A stretch of DNA of 14,309 bases from GCA-965745 sp046704525. Its GTDB lineage: Archaea > Thermoplasmatota > Thermoplasmata > Thermoplasmatales > Thermoplasmataceae. The stretch is taken from NCBI GenBank assembly GCA_046704525.1, contig JBJKRS010000081.1:1-14309 (forward strand). Reading direction: 5' to 3'. A model generated the notes under the pieces. That model searched no databases and was not told the DNA's origin. It was given only the letters and a program-made list of their open reading frames with translations. The translations under genes and the position numbers were made by a program. Shown here one piece after another: positions 7,760 to 13,826 of this stretch. Every line of letters starts with the position of its first letter. Position 1 is the first letter of the stretch.

Positions 7760-8790
7760 AGGACCCTTACCGATATCTCCCTTGCCACTTCGTTCAACTG
7801 CTCCAGCGGGTCAAAGACAGGAATGCCCAGCTTTGCCTGGAGGGAATTTATCTCGTCCCTGACCTGTGCCCTGGTCATGTTCTCAGTGTTCAGGGATATG
7901 GCGATGACCTTCCTGTCTGAGAGATCCTCGAGTATTCTTATGTACTTCGAAAGGTCGGGTATCCTGAACTTTTCGAAGCCGTCAAAGAACTTCCTCGCGG
8001 GTGCATGCTGCAGGATTATGGCGTCCGGCCTGCATGCCCCGATTATCTCGAAACTTCCAGGATATGCTGGGTGAAGCACTGATCCCTGGCCCTCAAGGAA
8101 TATGTACTCTGGTTTCTCCTCTGACCATGCCCTGTAAGTCACATCCTCCAGTGCACCCGGTATGAAGTCGTTGATCATGGAGTCGACTACAACGGTGTAC
8201 TTGAAGCCCTGCATCCAGGATGTCTGCCCGGTTCCGATCATGACAGCCTTGTGACCTGCATTGTTCATCTCCCTGGTAAGGAAGACAGCAGTCGTTCTCT
8301 TTCCGATGGCACTGTCCGTTCCGAGTATGGCGATCTTACGCGCCTTCACTTCCTCGATTTTCCCGGTGAACTGTGGGCGCAGGTCCCTGAACATCTTTCT
8401 GACATCTGTGATGCTGGAGCCTGAAGTCCTTGCGAGTGCTGAAAACTCCGGATCATCACTTATGAATTCATGGAGTCCGCTGACAATGTCCATTCCCAGG
8501 GAAATTGCATCGGCGATGAACTTCCTGTAAAGATCAGGTATGAAACCTCCGTCGGTTGCAACTCCAACAATAAGGATGTTTGCACCCAGATCCATGCCCT
8601 CTCTGACCGTGGACACTATAGGAATGCCCGAACTCCTTCCAGAGAGCACAAGGCCAGCATCCCTGCCAGCAAAGCGTGAGTCTATGACTGAGGTGATCCT
8701 GTACCTCTGGCTGTACCTGACCAGACCGTTGGCAGTCTTGCCGTATGTGCTGCCGAAAACTCCTTCAGCAAGTATTACCGCGTTGTCCAT
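7756..8790 (-). CDS. DUF1611 family protein (DgcN-like D-glutamate N-acetyltransferase homologue)
   Basis: The protein has 344 residues and the two-part DUF1611 layout. The N-terminal domain (about 1-145) contains VIDSRFAGRDAG and ILIVGVATDGGFIP. The C-terminal P-loop domain begins ILGTDSAIGKRTTA (P-loop 157-166) and carries LEGQGSVLHPAYPG (232-245) and RPDAIILQHAPARKFFDGF, both typical of the family. In marine bacteria one member, DgcN, acetylates D-glutamate so that a partner racemase, DgcA (enolase superfamily), can convert it to the L-form. No DgcA homologue is present here, so the substrate is not known and the specific activity is inference. It is the middle gene of the operon: its ATG lies 16 bases inside the preceding PLP-enzyme gene behind a good Shine-Dalgarno, and its TGA overlaps the next start by four bases. 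The family call is strong. Confidence 0.85.
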   Translation of the reverse strand: MDNAVILAEGVFGSTYGKTANGLVRYSQRYRITSVIDSRFAGRDAGLVLSGRSSGIPIVSTVREGMDLGANILIVGVATDGGFIPDLYRKFIADAISLGMDIVSGLHEFISDDPEFSALARTSGSSITDVRKMFRDLRPQFTGKIEEVKARKIAILGTDSAIGKRTTAVFLTREMNNAGHKAVMIGTGQTSWMQGFKYTVVVDSMINDFIPGALEDVTYRAWSEEKPEYIFLEGQGSVLHPAYPGSFEIIGACRPDAIILQHAPARKFFDGFEKFRIPDLSKYIRILEDLSDRKVIAISLNTENMTRAQVRDEINSLQAKLGIPVFDPLEQLNEVAREISVRVL

Positions 8791-9743
8791 ATCTGATTCC
8801 TCCCTGTAACAACCGCAACTGCCTCACCATGCGGAGAGGTGCTTGAGATGACTCTGTGCATGGCAGCCAGCGTCGATGCAGAAGCAGGAAGCACAGACAG
8901 TCCCTCCGTCTTCTCTGCTATCCTCGAGTACTTGATCATGTCGAAGTCGCTGACGTACAGCGCCATTCCCCCTGAACTGTATATGGCATCCAGCGCCTTC
9001 TGCCCATCTATGGCCCTGTATGAGATCAGGGGCTCGTTGACGGAGGTCTCTTCAAGCATGTTCGGTTCAATGTCCCGAATTACCCTGGAACCCCTGACCC
9101 AAGAGTCTACCACCGGGTTGCCGCCTGAGGTGCTTGAGCCGATCATCCTTGGCATACTGGCAATAAGGCCCTTCTGCTTGAGCTTCCTGAAGCCGGAGTA
9201 TATCCCTGATAGGGTAGTTCCATTCCCTACGGGGACTGCGACGAACTCTGGGCTGTGGCCAAGATTATCCACGATTTCAAAGGCAATGCCCTCATAGCCC
9301 TGTATGTCGGTCCGGGAATTCTTAGAACCGGGGTTTGAATCGTACCATCCCTCTGCACTTGCCATATCTGTCATTGCGTCTACAACCTCCTCATACCTGC
9401 CAGGAATCTCAAGTATCTCAGCTCCGTTTGACCTCATTTCCTGGACCCTTGAGTTTGCATAATGCTGGGGGACGCCGATAACGCTCTTCAGCCCGTACAT
9501 GCCAGCATAATAGGATATGGAAGCGCCGTAATTGCCGCATGTGGCAAGTGAGAGCGTCTCAAAACCTTTGGATGCCGCGTTTCTGACGTGCAGCCTTGAA
9601 ATTCTGTCCTTTTGTGTTCCTGTTCTGTTTGCCCCCTCGAATTTTATAAAAAGGTTGTCGAGGTGCAGTTCTTTCCCAAGCCTTTTAGCCCGGAAAAGGG
9701 GCGTACCGCCTGGGGGTTCCTCTTCACTTATGACTTCTTCCAT
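8775..9743 (-). CDS. Fold-type II PLP-dependent enzyme, threonine synthase-like
   Basis: This 322-residue enzyme belongs to the tryptophan synthase beta/threonine synthase superfamily. FIKFEGANRTGTQKDR holds the PLP-binding lysine, Lys45. LATCGNYGAS (66-75) is the substrate/cofactor asparagine loop, and VPVGNGTTLSGIY (170-182) is the glycine-rich loop gripping the PLP phosphate. LPASASTLAAMHR (285-297) is the usual C-terminal block. It is shorter than most threonine synthases and lacks the N-terminal CxxC zinc ribbon common in archaeal ThrC. No other threonine pathway gene is nearby. It heads an operon with a DUF1611 and a MurL-like gene, so a different substrate (for example a beta-elimination, beta-replacement or racemisation reaction) is as likely as threonine synthesis. 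The ATG is preceded by an A/T-rich promoter with two inverted repeats. Confidence 0.85.
   Translation of the reverse strand: MEEVISEEEPPGGTPLFRAKRLGKELHLDNLFIKFEGANRTGTQKDRISRLHVRNAASKGFETLSLATCGNYGASISYYAGMYGLKSVIGVPQHYANSRVQEMRSNGAEILEIPGRYEEVVDAMTDMASAEGWYDSNPGSKNSRTDIQGYEGIAFEIVDNLGHSPEFVAVPVGNGTTLSGIYSGFRKLKQKGLIASMPRMIGSSTSGGNPVVDSWVRGSRVIRDIEPNMLEETSVNEPLISYRAIDGQKALDAIYSSGGMALYVSDFDMIKYSRIAEKTEGLSVLPASASTLAAMHRVISSTSPHGEAVAVVTGRNQIWTTR
8799..8804 (-). promoter_or_regulatory. Shine-Dalgarno of the DUF1611 gene, internal to the PLP-enzyme gene
   Basis: The minus strand reads GGGAGG, eight bases before the ATG at 8790. It lies within the coding sequence of the preceding gene, just ahead of its stop. 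It fixes the DUF1611 start and indicates translation of an internal operon cistron. Confidence 0.75.
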
Positions 9744-9751
9744 CTATTTTC

Positions 9752-9766
9752 ACCAGTCGAACTGGT
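9752..9766. promoter_or_regulatory. Inverted repeat in the leader of the PLP/DUF1611/MurL-like operon (possible operator)
   Basis: ACCAGT-CGA-ACTGGT is a perfect six-base inverted repeat with a three-base spacer. It sits 8 to 22 bases before the ATG of the PLP enzyme. It would overlap the transcription start or lie between TATA box and start codon, which is the usual place for an archaeal repressor site. An RNA hairpin in the leader is the alternative. No regulator gene is adjacent. Confidence 0.45.
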
Positions 9767-9782
9767 AAATTTAATAATAATC

Positions 9783-9803
9783 ATCTAGTATTTAAAGCTA
9801 GAT
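9783..9803. promoter_or_regulatory. Inverted repeat enclosing a TATA-like TTTAAATA, promoter of the PLP-enzyme operon
   Basis: Perfect six-base arms ATCTAG and CTAGAT flank a nine-base A/T-rich core. On the minus strand the core reads TTTAAATA, a good archaeal TATA box. It is centred about 50 bases before the PLP-enzyme ATG, which would give a short leader containing the second inverted repeat. A second TATA-like run (ATTATTATTAAATTT, 9768-9782) sits closer to the start codon, so which box is used cannot be decided by eye. Confidence 0.45.
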
Positions 9804-9851
9804 CCTTGAATTTCACTTTTTCCTTCGCCTGGAAATTCAGTGATTCAGCTA

Positions 9852-9867
9852 AGTTTTAAAAATATAC
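9852..9867 (-). terminator. Possible U-rich terminator downstream of dtdA
   Basis: After the dtdA stop the minus strand is strongly A/T-rich and includes TATTTTTAAAACTT, the kind of oligo-T stretch that ends archaeal transcripts. The approximately 160-base gap 9744-9901 is otherwise non-coding, with the promoter of the next operon in its distal half. There is no strong stem before the T-run. Confidence 0.3.
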
Positions 9868-9901
9868 ATGTAGTAATAATTAATTGAATATTTATCTACT
9901 T

Positions 9902-10696
9902 TTATATTTTTATAATTTCCAAATTATGATTGTCTGCAAAGTCCCTGATCATGGCTCTTACCGGACCACGGCATCCCTTGCGATCCATGATGAAGCCCCT
10001 GCACCCGGGGGTCTTGGCTACTGCCTCCTCGATCTGTCCCTCTGTTATAGTGTCCTGATAGTGCTTGGAGATGAGGTGACCCACATTAACCTGATTCTCC
10101 ATGACGTATGAAGTTACCTTGGGCATGTAATGCCCGCCCCCTATCCCGACGAAGTTGCCAGCCCCCCTTTCAGGCTCGCTGAATACCGCCTCAAAAGCCG
10201 CGTCAAGAGCTTTCTCATCATTCCACTCCTTTTGAGTCGTGCCTATCTCTAGATAGTAATGCGGGATGTCCAGGCAGGGACCGTGGTGAGTGGATTCCAG
10301 GGTGATCTCAAATCCATCGCCGCCGTAAGATGCTGCCAGGGATTTCAGAGCTGCAGTCATCCTAGATGGGGATGTTGTCGAAAGCGTCCTCTCTTTTCCT
10401 CCCAGCATGGCCTCTCCAAAATTTCCGGTCGGATGAGTGGTCAGTGATTTGATTTCCGCCCTTGAGGAGTGGCTCGACAGAAAAACAATGTCCCTGACTT
10501 CCTGGGTAATGCCCTTCTCCCGATCCGTGAGGGTATCGTAATGCAGATGGCTCTTCTCGATGAATTTCAGCGTGTAATCCTTGTACCTGTAAGCGTCGGG
10601 GCCATCTCCATTGGGTTCAAACCTGCCGCTCCCGACTAGGCGGTTGGCCATAGCCATGCTTGCCCTGTCTGCCCTTGAGGCTATGATGAGATGCAT
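9902..10696 (-). CDS. dtdA: D-aminoacyl-tRNA deacylase, archaeal/plant type
   Basis: DtdA (DTD2, GEK1 family) hydrolyses D-amino acids wrongly attached to tRNA, protecting translation from D-residues. The 264-residue protein matches the family over its full length: HSSRAEIKSLTTHPTGNF (76-93), ESTHHGPCLDIPHYYLEIG (134-152), GIGGGHYMPK (184-193) and the C-terminal KGCRGPVR. The conserved histidines of the metal-dependent active site are present (H76, H88, H137-138, H189). It lies 62 bases downstream of the ferritin-like gene on the same strand. A TATA-like element about 24 bases before its ATG suggests it may have its own promoter. It is followed, after a 158-base A/T-rich gap, by the operon encoding the DgcN-like and MurL-like proteins, whose bacterial relatives also act on D-glutamate. 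The identification is secure; the functional link to that operon is inference. Confidence 0.96.
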   Translation of the reverse strand: MHLIIASRADRASMAMANRLVGSGRFEPNGDGPDAYRYKDYTLKFIEKSHLHYDTLTDREKGITQEVRDIVFLSSHSSRAEIKSLTTHPTGNFGEAMLGGKERTLSTTSPSRMTAALKSLAASYGGDGFEITLESTHHGPCLDIPHYYLEIGTTQKEWNDEKALDAAFEAVFSEPERGAGNFVGIGGGHYMPKVTSYVMENQVNVGHLISKHYQDTITEGQIEEAVAKTPGCRGFIMDRKGCRGPVRAMIRDFADNHNLEIIKI

Positions 10697-10714
10697 TCAA
10701 TGGTTTATTCCCGT

Positions 10715-10726
10715 ATCATACAAAAC
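10715..10726 (-). promoter_or_regulatory. Weak TATA-like element upstream of dtdA
   Basis: The minus strand reads GTTTTGTATGAT, centred about 24 bases before the dtdA ATG, the distance expected for a leaderless transcript. The match to an archaeal TATA box is poor, so read-through from the ferritin-like gene is an equally good explanation. Confidence 0.3.
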
Positions 10727-10758
10727 ATTGCACTTCATCATTCTATATGCGCGTCAGG

Positions 10759-11220
10759 TCAGTACGTTTCGACCATATCGTGATAGAGCCTGTCTGCCTT
10801 GGTATGAATGGTCTCCTTTTCCTTCAGGATTGGATCAAGCAGGCTTTTCAGCTTTTCGCTCTTTATCTTGGATGTGGCCTGAGAGAAATTCTTGAGGTCA
10901 GTCTGTTCCCTCTTTGATATGTACAGGAGCACGCTCTGAAGGCTGTCCTCATCCACGTTACCGCTGTGAGTGAGGTGCTCTGTTGCGTGAATATGCAGCA
11001 TTTCCTCCTCAGGATAGCCGAAGTCATCATCCACCTTCTGCTCGAGTATGCTGGTCAGTTTCTCCATTGTGGCTCTCCTGGCCTCTGAAAATGACGAAAG
11101 AAACCACTTAATGTTGCTCTTTGGGGCATTCTCTGCAAGCCTTGCGTACTCAATTGAAGCTTTGTCCTCCCTTTCAATTAGGTCCTTCAGAATGTTTTCT
11201 GCTGCACTAGAGATGGGCAT
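10759..11220 (-). CDS. Ferritin/rubrerythrin-like four-helix protein
   Basis: The 153-residue protein is predicted to be nearly all helical, with two helix pairs spaced as in rubrerythrin-type ferritin-like domains. Helix A is EREDKASIEYARLAENAP, helix B SEARRATMEKLTSILEQK, helix C SVLLYISKREQTDLKNFSQA, and helix D PILKEKETIHTKADRLYHDM. Candidate diiron ligands (numbered from the ATG) are Glu24, Glu46, Glu105 and the Glu136-x2-His139 pair. The helix B partner expected to be His (ExxH) is Arg49, so the metal site may be altered or lost. There is no C-terminal rubredoxin domain and no signal peptide. I chose the ATG at 11220 over an in-frame TTG at 11229 because a TATA box lies 26 bases before the ATG. 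A palindrome beside that box suggests regulation. The fold call is moderate; oxidative or iron function is inference. Confidence 0.62.
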   Translation of the reverse strand: MPISSAAENILKDLIEREDKASIEYARLAENAPKSNIKWFLSSFSEARRATMEKLTSILEQKVDDDFGYPEEEMLHIHATEHLTHSGNVDEDSLQSVLLYISKREQTDLKNFSQATSKIKSEKLKSLLDPILKEKETIHTKADRLYHDMVETY

Positions 11221-11242
11221 TGTACGCAATCATGCAGTATTG

Positions 11243-11250
11243 TTATAAAA
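11243..11250 (-). promoter_or_regulatory. TATA box of the ferritin-like gene
   Basis: The minus strand reads TTTTATAA, centred about 26 bases before the ATG at 11220. This is a near-consensus archaeal TATA box at leaderless spacing, which also supports the chosen start codon. Confidence 0.65.
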
Positions 11251-11263
11251 CATTCATGAATGT
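11250..11263. promoter_or_regulatory. Perfect 14-base palindrome abutting the TATA box (candidate operator)
   Basis: ACATTCATGAATGT is a perfect palindrome. It overlaps the TATA element by one base on its upstream side, covering the position of the TFB recognition element. A protein bound here would interfere with, or recruit, the basal transcription factors of the ferritin-like gene. The binding protein is unknown. Confidence 0.55.
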
Positions 11264-11365
11264 GCGGCCCTACCGGATGCGACTGAATTCACATGGCCCT
11301 CTCCTTGCTGAATCGTGCTCAAGCCCCGGCATTCTTGACTTTTCTGCCAGTGCCGCAGAGCAAAT

Positions 11366-11373
11366 GTTTTAAC
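11366..11373 (+). promoter_or_regulatory. TATA-like element upstream of valS
   Basis: The sequence GTTTTAAC is centred about 27 bases before the valS ATG at 11396. No Shine-Dalgarno precedes that ATG, consistent with a leaderless transcript. The rest of the divergent gap (11264-11365) is G/C-richer and shows no gene I can support. Confidence 0.5.
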
Positions 11374-11395
11374 ATGAAGCCCAATAACCACCGGA

Positions 11396-13774
11396 ATGGA
11401 TCTGGACATTTCCAAAATGGAGGAAAAATGGCGGAAGCACTGGAAAGATCACGACATATACTCCTTCAGTTATGGCGGCGGAGACAGATCTGGTTATTAC
11501 GTTATAGACACGCCTCCCCCGACAATTTCCGGGAAAATGCACATGGGCCATGCGTTCTCATACCCTCACCAGGATTTTATAGCAAGGTACAAGAGAATGA
11601 GAGGATTCAGGGTATTCTACCCATGGGGGTTCGATGACAATGGCCTGCCTACTGAAAGGTTCGCTGAGAAGGTACTGGGGGTCAAGGCAGAGAAGATGCC
11701 CCTAGAGGAATTCATCAAAGCCTGCAAGGATGCTTCTGACAGGTCTGAGGAAGAACTGCTGAAGACGTGGTTCGACATCGGCCTGAGCGCAGACTCCGCC
11801 CACACATACCGTACAGTGTCAGAGGAATCCAGGAAGATCTCACAGACAATGTTCCTTGACCTTCTGGATAAGAAGAGGGCCTACAGGGAGGAAGCTCCCA
11901 CCATAAGGTGCCCTGTCTGCCACACCGCAATATCGCAGATCGAGATGAAGGATGTTGAGCAGAAAGCAGACTTCGTCTATCTCGACTTCCCAGTGGAAGG
12001 TGCGGGTGCGGTCCAGATAGCCACTACGAGGCCCGAGCTTTTAGGGGCATGTGTGGCGCTTGGAGTGAGTCCGGATGATTACAGGTACAGGGATCTGGTA
12101 GGCAAGAGTGCAGAGGTTCCCATCTACGGTTTCAAAGTCAAGATAATTGCAGACGAGCTTGTCGACCCCGAGAAAGGCACTGGCGCCGAAATGATATGTA
12201 CCTTTGGTGATCAGACCGACCTTGAGCTCTGGAAGAAGCACTCACTGGACCTGAGAATGCTAATCGACAACAGCGGGAAAATGAGCCCAGCATCTGGCCC
12301 ACTGGAAGGAAAGACTGTCCAGGAGGCAAGGAGCCTCATAAAGAAGCTTCTAGAGGAGAAGGGGCTCATAAGGAAGAGCGAGAAGATCAAGCATTCCGTG
12401 AACACCCATGAAAGATGTGGAACGCCGGTGGAGATAGGCATAAGCAAGCAGTGGTTCATAAGGTATCTCGATCTGAGGGAAGATTTCCTCAGGAACGGGA
12501 GCAAGGTGAAGTGGCTCCCTGAATACATGAAGGCCAGGTACGACAACTGGGTGAGCGGCCTGAAATGGGACTGGTGCATTTCAAGGCAGAGATTCTACGG
12601 CGTGCCTTTCCCGGTTTGGTACTGCAAGTCCTGCGGAAAGATGGTGCTGGCATCGGAAAACGAGCTGCCTGTGGACCCACGCCTTGAGAAGAAGGGCAGG
12701 CTATGCAGCAACTGCCGGTCTGGCGATCTTGAACCTGAGACTGACATCATGGACACATGGGCCACATCCTCCCTTTCACCCAGGCTTGCGCTGAACAGGC
12801 TTAATCTGCTGGACAAGTTATATCCGGCTGACATAAGGTTCCAGGGCCATGACATAATCTCATTCTGGGCATTTACCACAATCGCGAGATCCAGGATCCA
12901 CGACAATGTGGTCCCATGGGAGAGGATCTTCATCAGCGGAAACGTGTATGACCCGTTCGGGGTCAAGATGAGCAAGAGCAAGGGGAATGTGGTTGAGCCT
13001 TCAACGGTCATCAGCGAGTACGGTGCTGATGCTCTCAGGTACTGGGCTTCAACTACCGTGCCCGGAGAGGACATTAAGACCAAGGAACAGGACTTTGTCC
13101 GGGGCAGAAGGACAGTGATCAATTTATACAACGTGGCCAAGCTGCTGGAAATGCTCTCCGGCGGGGAACGACATTCGACGGCTGGAGCTGAAAGCATCTC
13201 TCATGCGGTAAACAGGTGGATCCTGTCCAAGGCCGAGCGAATACAACGGGAGGTTACGGAGCAGTTCGAGCAGTTCAATGTGTCCAGGGCCAGAGCGGCT
13301 CTTGACAACTTCTTCTGGAGTACACTCTGTGACAACTACCTGGAAATGATAAAGGGAATTGTTCAGGGAGACGATTCTGAGCTCAGAGAGGAGACCCTTT
13401 CAGTTGCATATTCTGTATTCAGGAGAGTCCTGATACTTTATGCCCCAGTCATGCCATTCATCACTGAGGAGACCTATGCGATGTGCAGGTTCCCCGATGC
13501 CAAGGACAGCGTGCATCTTGAGTCCTGGCCCATTGAAGACAGATCCAAGGTATTCGAATCACAGGAGGCTGACATTGATTACATACTTGAGGTCATATCC
13601 GGCATAAGGAAATTGAAAACCTCCCAGAAGATGTCCATGGGTGCAGGGATAGATGCGCTCAAAGTTTCGGGCAGGAGTGGAATCATCGAGTCCCATTCAG
13701 ATCTCATACGCTCAATGATGCGTGTGGGCACACTTAACGTGCAGGATTCTGAAGAGATCAACGTGAGCATGTAG
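11396..13774 (+). CDS. valS: Valyl-tRNA synthetase, archaeal type
   Basis: It charges tRNA-Val with valine. The 792-residue class I synthetase has the HIGH-type signature as HMGH (residues 49-52) in TPPPTISGKMHMGHA, and the KMSKS motif at 524-528 in VKMSKSKGN. GFDDNGLPTE and DWCISRQRFYGVPFPVWYC are diagnostic of ValRS of the archaeal kind rather than IleRS or LeuRS. The CP1 editing domain is present between them, including ATTRPELLGACVA near residue 206. Cysteine pairs CPVC (172-175) and C410/C413 with C437/C440 are probable zinc knuckles. The anticodon-binding helical domain begins near residue 600. The C-terminal coiled coil of bacterial ValRS is absent, as usual in archaea. It is divergently transcribed from the ferritin-like gene, with its own TATA-like box and no overlap with neighbours. 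Confidence 0.97.
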   Translation: MDLDISKMEEKWRKHWKDHDIYSFSYGGGDRSGYYVIDTPPPTISGKMHMGHAFSYPHQDFIARYKRMRGFRVFYPWGFDDNGLPTERFAEKVLGVKAEKMPLEEFIKACKDASDRSEEELLKTWFDIGLSADSAHTYRTVSEESRKISQTMFLDLLDKKRAYREEAPTIRCPVCHTAISQIEMKDVEQKADFVYLDFPVEGAGAVQIATTRPELLGACVALGVSPDDYRYRDLVGKSAEVPIYGFKVKIIADELVDPEKGTGAEMICTFGDQTDLELWKKHSLDLRMLIDNSGKMSPASGPLEGKTVQEARSLIKKLLEEKGLIRKSEKIKHSVNTHERCGTPVEIGISKQWFIRYLDLREDFLRNGSKVKWLPEYMKARYDNWVSGLKWDWCISRQRFYGVPFPVWYCKSCGKMVLASENELPVDPRLEKKGRLCSNCRSGDLEPETDIMDTWATSSLSPRLALNRLNLLDKLYPADIRFQGHDIISFWAFTTIARSRIHDNVVPWERIFISGNVYDPFGVKMSKSKGNVVEPSTVISEYGADALRYWASTTVPGEDIKTKEQDFVRGRRTVINLYNVAKLLEMLSGGERHSTAGAESISHAVNRWILSKAERIQREVTEQFEQFNVSRARAALDNFFWSTLCDNYLEMIKGIVQGDDSELREETLSVAYSVFRRVLILYAPVMPFITEETYAMCRFPDAKDSVHLESWPIEDRSKVFESQEADIDYILEVISGIRKLKTSQKMSMGAGIDALKVSGRSGIIESHSDLIRSMMRVGTLNVQDSEEINVSM

Positions 13775-13814
13775 ATTGGCAGCGAAGAAATCTTAAGGTA
13801 CATTATGCATGCGA

Positions 13815-13826
13815 ATGGAGCTCCAT
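13815..13826. repeat. Perfect 12-base palindrome at the start codon of the downstream gene
   Basis: ATGGAGCTCCAT is a perfect palindrome whose last two bases are the A and T of the start codon at 13825. A second, imperfect pair lies outside it: CATTATG at 13801-13807 against CGTAATG at 13833-13839, complementary at six of seven positions. It may be an operator or a leader hairpin sequestering the start, or coincidence. Confidence 0.35.

Noticed and set aside
9807..9839. Inverted repeat TGAATTT...AAATTCA with a 19-base spacer
   Set aside because: The arms are A/T-only apart from one G/C pair, in A/T-rich intergenic DNA with a long spacer. This is expected by chance and does not line up with a promoter or terminator.
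11221..11229. TTG start giving the ferritin-like protein three extra residues
   Set aside because: The ATG at 11220 is 26 bases from a near-consensus TATA box and is the more likely leaderless start.
11264..11365. Possible tRNA or small RNA in the valS/ferritin-like divergent gap
   Set aside because: I could not find a cloverleaf, a conserved T-loop or a strong hairpin in this stretch.
11293..11637. Plus-strand open frame of 114 codons beginning before valS and running into it
   Set aside because: It overlaps the conserved N-terminus of ValRS in another frame, has no recognisable domain, and the TATA-like box fits the valS start instead.
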